Positions 58,438 through 64,000 of a stretch of 64,000 bases of DNA are shown here, one piece after another. The notes under the pieces were generated by a model that saw nothing but the letters and a program-made list of their open reading frames with translations, was not told the origin of the DNA and did no database searches. Position 1 is the first letter of the stretch. Each line of letters starts with the position of its first letter. Position numbers and translations under genes: made by a program. Source of the DNA: Salirhabdus sp. Marseille-P4669 (lineage in GTDB: Bacteria; Bacillota; Bacilli; Bacillales; Alkalibacillaceae); contig NZ_OEQK01000002.1 in assembly GCF_900240405.1 (NCBI RefSeq), positions 124,001-188,000 of the forward strand. Direction: 5' to 3'.

Positions 58438-58968
58438 ATGGAAAGACGTACAAAAGCAACCTTAATTTTTGTCACATCTATTGTTTCCATATATGTCATA
58501 TTTGCAATGATAGAAACAGCAAATTTAAGCTCCAAAACAGTCGATGAAGCATTCGGAAAATTTATAAACGGTGAATTTAAAACCGAAGTTGCTCAGAATG
58601 AAATTGATAAAGAGTTTTACAGAAAGGGTAATTATACATTTGTACCATTTGAGTTTGAAGATAGTGTTTCCTTAGTTCAGTTTGAGAAAGGGATTTTTGG
58701 TTGGAAAAAAAGCTATCATTCTCACTATAAAAATAGAGATTATTCACATTCAGGTTTTTATGGTGATGGAGAGAGTCTTTTTCACGGTATCATACCAAAA
58801 GATATAGTTTCTGAAACGAAGACCATAAAAGTAAATGGAAAAAATGCAGATATTGTTATGCTTAATAATGAAATTGCGATTTGGATTATAATGGATATTC
58901 AAAATAATTTCGACAACTTAAATATAGATGCCTTAGATAAATTTGGAAATGTGATTGCTGAGTTATAA
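58438..58968 (+). CDS. Membrane-anchored protein of unknown function between minD and spoIVFA
   Basis: A 176-residue protein with a short basic start (MERRTK), one N-terminal transmembrane helix (about 8-26) and an extracellular domain rich in aromatic and charged residues. No cysteine lipobox. I recognise no family. ATG 58438 follows GGAGG at 11 bases. It has its own terminator and interrupts the minD-spoIVFA neighbourhood seen in B. subtilis; a palindromic repeat lies 38 bases upstream, so it may be an acquired cargo gene. Confidence 0.7.
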   Translation: MERRTKATLIFVTSIVSIYVIFAMIETANLSSKTVDEAFGKFINGEFKTEVAQNEIDKEFYRKGNYTFVPFEFEDSVSLVQFEKGIFGWKKSYHSHYKNRDYSHSGFYGDGESLFHGIIPKDIVSETKTIKVNGKNADIVMLNNEIAIWIIMDIQNNFDNLNIDALDKFGNVIAEL

Positions 58969-59057
58969 ATAGAGTAAGTATTCCTAAAGGGATTGTTGTA
59001 ATGTATTGAACTTAAACGAAAGGGGTGGGTTCGTTTAACAAGAAAATATAAGATTGA

Positions 59058-59092
59058 ACGCTTGGGTAATTAAAATACCCAAGCGTTTTTGT
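59058..59092 (+). terminator. Terminator before spoIVFA
   Basis: ACGCTTGGGTA / TACCCAAGCGT perfect 11-bp stem and T5. Confidence 0.88.
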
Positions 59093-59312
59093 TTGCTAAT
59101 TGTACTGTTATTTACAGTGCTAAAAATAGTGCAATCAGCATATCGATTTAGCCTGTTTTTTTAGATCTTCTCCACAATATCGGAACTACTTAATTTTATG
59201 TTGGCTGTTTGATTTATGGAACAGCTTTTTCTTTTTCTCGATTAAATGTGTTCATATTTTTCCTTTCAGAGAATAGACTTGTACAAACTATCTTTTTAAG
59301 GAATGAGGAGCT

Positions 59313-60113
59313 TTGGCAAATAAAAATCTTAATGAAATTAGAAAAAACATTACAAAAAGAAAACAACAGAGAAGGCAGCATATTCATATTGGTGATGCGA
59401 AAGCAAAGGTAAAAAGTTTTCAGCACTTTGATGTTCCACAGGAGGAAGAAAAGCATGGATATTTTCCTTTCTCCAATCATAATCCATCCAGTAATAGTGA
59501 TAGTTTAGTAATTCCAGCCTTCCTATTTAAAGCTCTTTTAGCGGGTATTCTATTTGTTGCCACTGCATTAATACTACGAATGGATGTGGAAGCACTGGAC
59601 AAGCCCAGAAATTTTATGTTAAGTGCTCTTACGGAGGATTTTAATTTTGCAAAGATGCAAGGATGGTACCGTGATAACTTAGGGACTCCATTCGCCTTCT
59701 TAAATGAAAGCAACTCGAAAGTGGAGCATGTTAGTAATGAGGGACTCGTTTTACCGGTAAACGGGAGTATTTCCGAATCCTTTCAAGAAACCGGTGAAGG
59801 CGTCATGATTGAGGTTGCAACTCAGGATGATATGAGTGTAACGGCAATGGAAGCTGGTACAATCGTATTTGCGGGCAATGATAAAGAGACAGGGAAAACG
59901 ATTATTATACAGCACGAGGATGGAAGCAATTCTATTTATGGTAATCTAGATGAAATGGATGTATTTCAATATCAATTTGTTTCAAAAAATGAAATTATAG
60001 GTACACTTAAACCCCAAGAAGGAAGTGCGACAGCAAGTCTTTATTTTGCAATTAAGAATAAACGAACATTTGTAGACCCGATAAAGGTGATTCAAGTTGA
60101 TGACCAAAATTAA
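59313..60113 (+). CDS. spoIVFA: Stage IV sporulation protein FA
   Basis: A 266-residue inhibitor/anchor of SpoIVFB in the outer forespore membrane. It has a basic cytoplasmic part, one transmembrane helix (about 70-88), and a C-terminal M23-like domain (VLPVNGSISESF, AGTIVFAGND, IIIQHEDGSNSIYGNLDEM) that lacks the full metal site of LytM peptidases. The start is TTG 59313 after GAGGAGC. It overlaps spoIVFB by 14 bases. Confidence 0.92.
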   Translation: MANKNLNEIRKNITKRKQQRRQHIHIGDAKAKVKSFQHFDVPQEEEKHGYFPFSNHNPSSNSDSLVIPAFLFKALLAGILFVATALILRMDVEALDKPRNFMLSALTEDFNFAKMQGWYRDNLGTPFAFLNESNSKVEHVSNEGLVLPVNGSISESFQETGEGVMIEVATQDDMSVTAMEAGTIVFAGNDKETGKTIIIQHEDGSNSIYGNLDEMDVFQYQFVSKNEIIGTLKPQEGSATASLYFAIKNKRTFVDPIKVIQVDDQN

Positions 60114-60972
60114 AAGCCACCTAGCTTCTTGGCACATCCATCCTTTATTGTGGATTGTTCTTTCAATCGGGGTTTTAACAGGTTCTTTTACAGAAATGAT
60201 TGTTATTTTTATTTTAATTTTTATACATGAGATGGGCCATTTCTTTATGGCTCTTTTTTTTCGCTGGCGCATTAAACAAGTCATGTTTTGGCCATTTGGT
60301 GGAGTAATGGAGACGGAGGAATACTTTACGAGATCCTATAAAGAAGAGTTTCTTGTTGTATTGATGGGACCATTGCAGCATATTTGGATGCATTTTGTAC
60401 TGCTGTATCTTCTGCATAACGATGTCTTCTCCCCAGGGCTTATGGAGTATGCTATCTCTTATAATACCGCTTTGTTTCTGTTTAATTTATTACCAATCTA
60501 TCCCCTTGATGGAGGGAAGATATTGTTACTACTTATGTCTTACCAATTTCCTTTTCAAAAAGTAATCCATTATACTATTATTATCTCTGTTTTCTTTATT
60601 TTTGTAGGGTTATGTATTACGTATTTATTTGAATGGATGACCTTTCATACATTATGCTTAGCCAGTTTCCTGTTAGTAGAAAATCGCTTAGAATGGAAGC
60701 AAAGGCAATTTATCTTTTTACGTCATTTGTTGGCAAGATATCAAAATCCGATCGATCAGAAAAGCATCATAAAAAATTTAAAAGCAGATTCAACGATTAG
60801 TGTTTATGATGTGATGAAAGGTTTTCACAAGGGATACTATCACACTGTCCATTTTACGAGTCCAACAAAGGGATACATTGCCCTTGATGAGCAACAATGC
60901 TTGACTGCGTTTTTTGAATGGAAAAAGCCCTATGAGTCTATAGAATCAGTAGCAAAATTAGTAAAAACTTAG
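60100..60972 (+). CDS. spoIVFB: Site-2 intramembrane protease SpoIVFB
   Basis: Cleaves pro-SigK in the mother cell. The 290-residue protein has about six membrane helices, the zinc motif HEMGH (43-47) and Asp137 in YPLDGG, the same numbering as in B. subtilis SpoIVFB, plus a C-terminal CBS-like part (SIIKNLKADSTISVYDVMKGFHKG). The start ATG 60100 is preferred over TTG 60097. Confidence 0.95.
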   Translation: MTKIKSHLASWHIHPLLWIVLSIGVLTGSFTEMIVIFILIFIHEMGHFFMALFFRWRIKQVMFWPFGGVMETEEYFTRSYKEEFLVVLMGPLQHIWMHFVLLYLLHNDVFSPGLMEYAISYNTALFLFNLLPIYPLDGGKILLLLMSYQFPFQKVIHYTIIISVFFIFVGLCITYLFEWMTFHTLCLASFLLVENRLEWKQRQFIFLRHLLARYQNPIDQKSIIKNLKADSTISVYDVMKGFHKGYYHTVHFTSPTKGYIALDEQQCLTAFFEWKKPYESIESVAKLVKT

Positions 60973-60985
60973 CGGAGCGATAAAA

Positions 60986-62434
60986 GTGAAATCAATTTAT
61001 ATTCAAACGATTCCAAGTGAAAAATTTGCCTTGTTAACAGAAGGCCAAAACATCCAACAATTTTCCGTGGATCGGTCCATTAATCAAACCCTAGTTGGTA
61101 ACATTTATTTAGGTAGGGTTGCTAGAATCGATCATGGATTACAATCTGCTTTTATCGATATTGGCCATAAAAAATTAGGGTTTCTATCGAAAAAAGAATT
61201 GCCAGCTTCAAGAAGAGACAGTTCAAAAGGAATTGAGCATATCATTCATGAAGGCATGAGTATTATCGTTCAAGTAATGAAAGACCCTTATGGAAATAAG
61301 GGTCCTACTGTTACAGCAAATATTACTCTTCCTGGTCATTATCTTATTTACTTGCCAAATAGTGACTACCTAGCCTTTTCCAAAAAAATCCTAGGTGCAA
61401 AGAAGGAACAAATTCAACAATACTGGAAGAACTGGGAAATGGACAAGGAAGGGGCCATTATTCGCACATCTGCTCTTTTTGCCTCGGAGGAACAATTAAA
61501 GAAAGAGTGGCACTATTTAAAGGAAAAATGGTTGTTGCTACGAAACAATAGTGCAGCTAAAAAGGCACCAACGTTGTTATTTGAAGACCCGGTTATCCCA
61601 AATCGTTTTTTGCGGAAGTTTGCTTCATTACAAATTGAGGAAATCGTTTTTGATGAAGTAGAGGTTGCGCAAGAGATGAAGGAGGAATATCCCCATCTAG
61701 CAAATCGTATTCGTTGGAGTAGGCGATTGGAACAGGAACTACCTATGTCCATTGATACATTGATTAATCAAGTAACATCCAATCGTGTCAAATTACAGTC
61801 TGGTGTAGAGATAATTATTGAAAAAACAGAGGCTCTCACTGTAATTGATGTAAACACGGCTTCTTACATTGGAAAACAATCAAAAGAGGAAACGATTGTT
61901 AAAACGAATATATTAGCAGCAAAAGAAATTGCTAGGGAGTTACGATTACGTAATTTATCAGGGATTATTTTAATCGATTTTATTGACATGAAGCAAAAGC
62001 AAAATCAAGCATTATTGCTGGAGGAAATGAGCAAATTATTACAAGAGGATCCAACCTTTACACAAATTCACGGCTTTACTAGTTTAGGAATTTTAGAAAT
62101 GACACGTAAGCGAGAGGGATTAGATAGTTTTTCACTTTTTAGTAATAAAGATACGAGACAATCGGATTTAGAAGTAGCCTATCAATTAGAGCGAGAATTG
62201 TTACGTTATCGTCACAAAGATACCGATGCGTTTTTAGTGGAGCTTGACCCTACTGTCTATGAAATGTTTGTCCAATATATTCAACTGGATAAGCTTAAAA
62301 ATCAGTTAAAAACTCCTGTATTTATAGAAAAAAAGACTTTAGAAAATCGCAAGTATGTGATAAAGTTTATAGGTGACGTAAATTGGCTTAAGCGTCTCGA
62401 GACCAACGGTAATACTCTTGACAAACTTTTTTAG
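60986..62434 (+). CDS. rng: RNase E/G family ribonuclease
   Basis: A 482-residue endoribonuclease of the RNase G size class. It has an S1 domain (VGNIYLGRVARIDHGLQSAFIDIG, about 38-130), and the DNase I-like catalytic part keeps Asp288 (VIDVNTASY) and Asp331 (LIDFIDM), spaced 43 residues as in E. coli RNase E. The Zn-link CPxCxG that normally follows the TRKR segment is absent: TRKREGLDSFSLFSNKDTRQS has no cysteine. Start is GTG 60986. B. subtilis lacks this gene; other Bacillaceae carry it at this place. Confidence 0.9.
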   Translation: MKSIYIQTIPSEKFALLTEGQNIQQFSVDRSINQTLVGNIYLGRVARIDHGLQSAFIDIGHKKLGFLSKKELPASRRDSSKGIEHIIHEGMSIIVQVMKDPYGNKGPTVTANITLPGHYLIYLPNSDYLAFSKKILGAKKEQIQQYWKNWEMDKEGAIIRTSALFASEEQLKKEWHYLKEKWLLLRNNSAAKKAPTLLFEDPVIPNRFLRKFASLQIEEIVFDEVEVAQEMKEEYPHLANRIRWSRRLEQELPMSIDTLINQVTSNRVKLQSGVEIIIEKTEALTVIDVNTASYIGKQSKEETIVKTNILAAKEIARELRLRNLSGIILIDFIDMKQKQNQALLLEEMSKLLQEDPTFTQIHGFTSLGILEMTRKREGLDSFSLFSNKDTRQSDLEVAYQLERELLRYRHKDTDAFLVELDPTVYEMFVQYIQLDKLKNQLKTPVFIEKKTLENRKYVIKFIGDVNWLKRLETNGNTLDKLF

Positions 62435-62447
62435 TTTGTGGTAGTAT
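62418..62447 (+). promoter_or_regulatory. Promoter of rplU operon
   Basis: TTGACA (62418-62423), 18 bases, TAGTAT (62442-62447). It overlaps the last codons of rng. Confidence 0.55.
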
Positions 62448-62454
62448 TCAAATG

Positions 62455-62585
62455 TTGTAATAAACGGTAGCACCGGATGCTACAACCGCACAGAACAGGT
62501 TTTGAAACTAGTGTTTATCAAGCTACAGTGCTTGCTTTTCGTTAGTACCTGTATGGCGAGTCTTAGTCTAAAGAGGAGGTGCAGG
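62455..62585 (+). ncRNA. L21 ribosomal protein leader
   Basis: The leader before rplU contains ACCGCACAGAACAGGT and the later ACCTGTATGGCGAG, pairing ACAGGT with ACCTGT, as in the known Bacillales L21 leader that allows autoregulation by ribosomal protein L21. Confidence 0.75.
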
Positions 62586-62586
62586 A

Positions 62587-62895
62587 ATGTACGCAATTAT
62601 CGAAACAGGTGGAAAACAACTAAAAGTAGAAGAAGGACAAGAAATCTTCGTTGAAAAATTAGGTGTTGAAGCTGGTGAAACAGTAACTTTTGATAAAGTT
62701 TTAGCTGTAGGTGGAGAAGAACTTAAAGTTGGTGCTCCTTATGTTGACGGCGCTTCTGTTACAGCAACAGTTGTTAAAGAAGACCGTGCTAAAAAGGTAA
62801 CAGTTATCAAATTTAAGGCTAAAAAGAACTACAAGCGTAAGCAAGGTCATCGTCAGCCATATACAAAATTGACGATCAATAAAATCCAAGCGTAA
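62587..62895 (+). CDS. rplU: 50S ribosomal protein L21
   Basis: A 102-residue L21, beginning [18 protein letters not shown], with the basic C-terminal [22 protein letters not shown] signature. AGGAGGTG lies before ATG. First gene of rplU-prp-rpmA. Confidence 0.97.
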   Translation: MYAIIETGGKQLKVEEGQEIFVEKLGVEAGETVTFDKVLAVGGEELKVGAPYVDGASVTATVVKEDRAKKVTVIKFKAKKNYKRKQGHRQPYTKLTINKIQA

Positions 62896-62906
62896 GGATT
62901 AATGAT

Positions 62907-63544
<638 letters not shown>

Positions 63545-63554
63545 TGTAGATAAA

Positions 63555-63592
63555 GGAACTTTGACCTGTCAGGTTAAAGTTCTTTTTTTATT
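63555..63592 (+). terminator. Terminator after rpmA
   Basis: GAACTTTGACCTG / CAGGTTAAAGTTC with T7. Confidence 0.88.
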
Positions 63593-63708
63593 GCTTGATC
63601 ATTATATGGGCAATAATTTAAGAACAGAATAAGATGAAACCGCTCCCCAAAAGAATAGGGAAATATGTTATAATTTTTCTTACTATTATTTAAAGGGAGC
63701 GGGTCTAT

Positions 63709-64000
63709 ATGAAAGCAGATGAGGTAGTGGATATGTTTCGCCATTATCGACATGATTTATTGAACGATATCCAATTAATTCATGGTTATGCTTCAATGGG
63801 CAATCTAGATAAAATAAAAGATAAGCTTCAGGATTTGTTACAAAAGACAAATGAGGAACGTCGATTAACGAATTTGAAATGTCCTCATTTTACGTTATGG
63901 TTAATGAATTTCAATGCACAGTATGAAAATATACGTCTTTCCTATAAAGTATTGATACAAGAAGACTTATCCACTTTTGATTTAACTTTATATGCTACTT
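63709..64000 (+). CDS. spo0B: Sporulation initiation phosphotransferase Spo0B (3' end outside window)
   Basis: The frame is open to the window end (97 codons). The segment FRHYRHDLLNDIQLIHGYASMGNLDKIKDKL contains the phospho-accepting histidine (HDLLN) of Spo0B, which passes phosphate from Spo0F to Spo0A. AAAGGGAGC precedes the ATG. Position after rpmA matches B. subtilis, where obg follows. Confidence 0.92.
   Translation, partial: MKADEVVDMFRHYRHDLLNDIQLIHGYASMGNLDKIKDKLQDLLQKTNEERRLTNLKCPHFTLWLMNFNAQYENIRLSYKVLIQEDLSTFDLTLYAT

Overview
The window is a stretch of a low-GC, endospore-forming Firmicute chromosome, family Bacillaceae. The gene order follows the Bacillus subtilis mutSB-to-spo0B region closely: mutS2, yshE, lcfA, fadR, an enoyl-CoA hydratase, etfBA, trxA, uvrC, yslB, sdhCAB, ysmA, gerE, ysmB, racE, gerM, rph, ysnAB, ysoA, tig, clpX, lonB, lonA, engB, hemAXCDBL, spoVID, ysxE, valS, folC, spoIIB, maf, radC, mreBCD, minCD, spoIVFAB, rng, rplU, prp, rpmA, spo0B. 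GerE, GerM, LonB, SpoVID, SpoIIB, SpoIVFA/FB and Spo0B mark it as a sporeformer. The RNase E/G gene between spoIVFB and rplU is absent from B. subtilis, so this is another Bacillaceae genus; an Oceanobacillus/Virgibacillus-like lineage is only a guess.

Layout. 1-7.1 kb: end of mutS2 and a FadR-type fatty-acid oxidation locus with a perfect 18-bp FadR-like operator. 7.3-19.2 kb: thioredoxin, UvrC, succinate dehydrogenase, spore regulator GerE, glutamate racemase, GerM, RNase PH and nucleotide housecleaning. 19.3-21.1 kb: tRNA-Gly, a truncated tRNA-Arg copy, tRNA-Arg, then an AbiGi-like gene and a ScoC/Hpr-like regulator, a small accessory islet. 21.4-30.4 kb: TPR protein, trigger factor, ClpX, LonB, LonA, EngB (protein quality control). 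30.9-37.1 kb: the haem operon from glutamyl-tRNA to the HemD/HemL steps. 37.4-43.1 kb: spore coat morphogenesis and a T-box-controlled valS. 43.2-47.0 kb: an N-formylglutamate-amidohydrolase-like gene broken by one in-frame stop, two RimK-like ATP-grasp ligases and folC, nearly contiguous. 47.2-64 kb: a GAF-GGDEF cyclase in the place of comC, then the septation, shape and sporulation cluster, ending in rplU-prp-rpmA and the start of spo0B.

The most unusual object is at 51572-53395. radC is interrupted in phase 0, inside its JAMM metal motif, by a 1.8-kb group II intron with a recognisable 5' GTGCG end, a 34-nt domain V, a domain VI with a bulged A seven nucleotides from the 3' end, and an EBS1-IBS1 plus delta match to the exons. 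The intron still carries a 406-codon open frame resembling an LtrA-type maturase, but every reverse-transcriptase catalytic block is eroded (YADD reads YHQT, the GTPQGG block is gone) while the maturase domain X persists and no stop or frameshift has appeared. This looks like a bacterial intron that has lost mobility and kept a splicing-only maturase, comparable in outline to plastid MatK.
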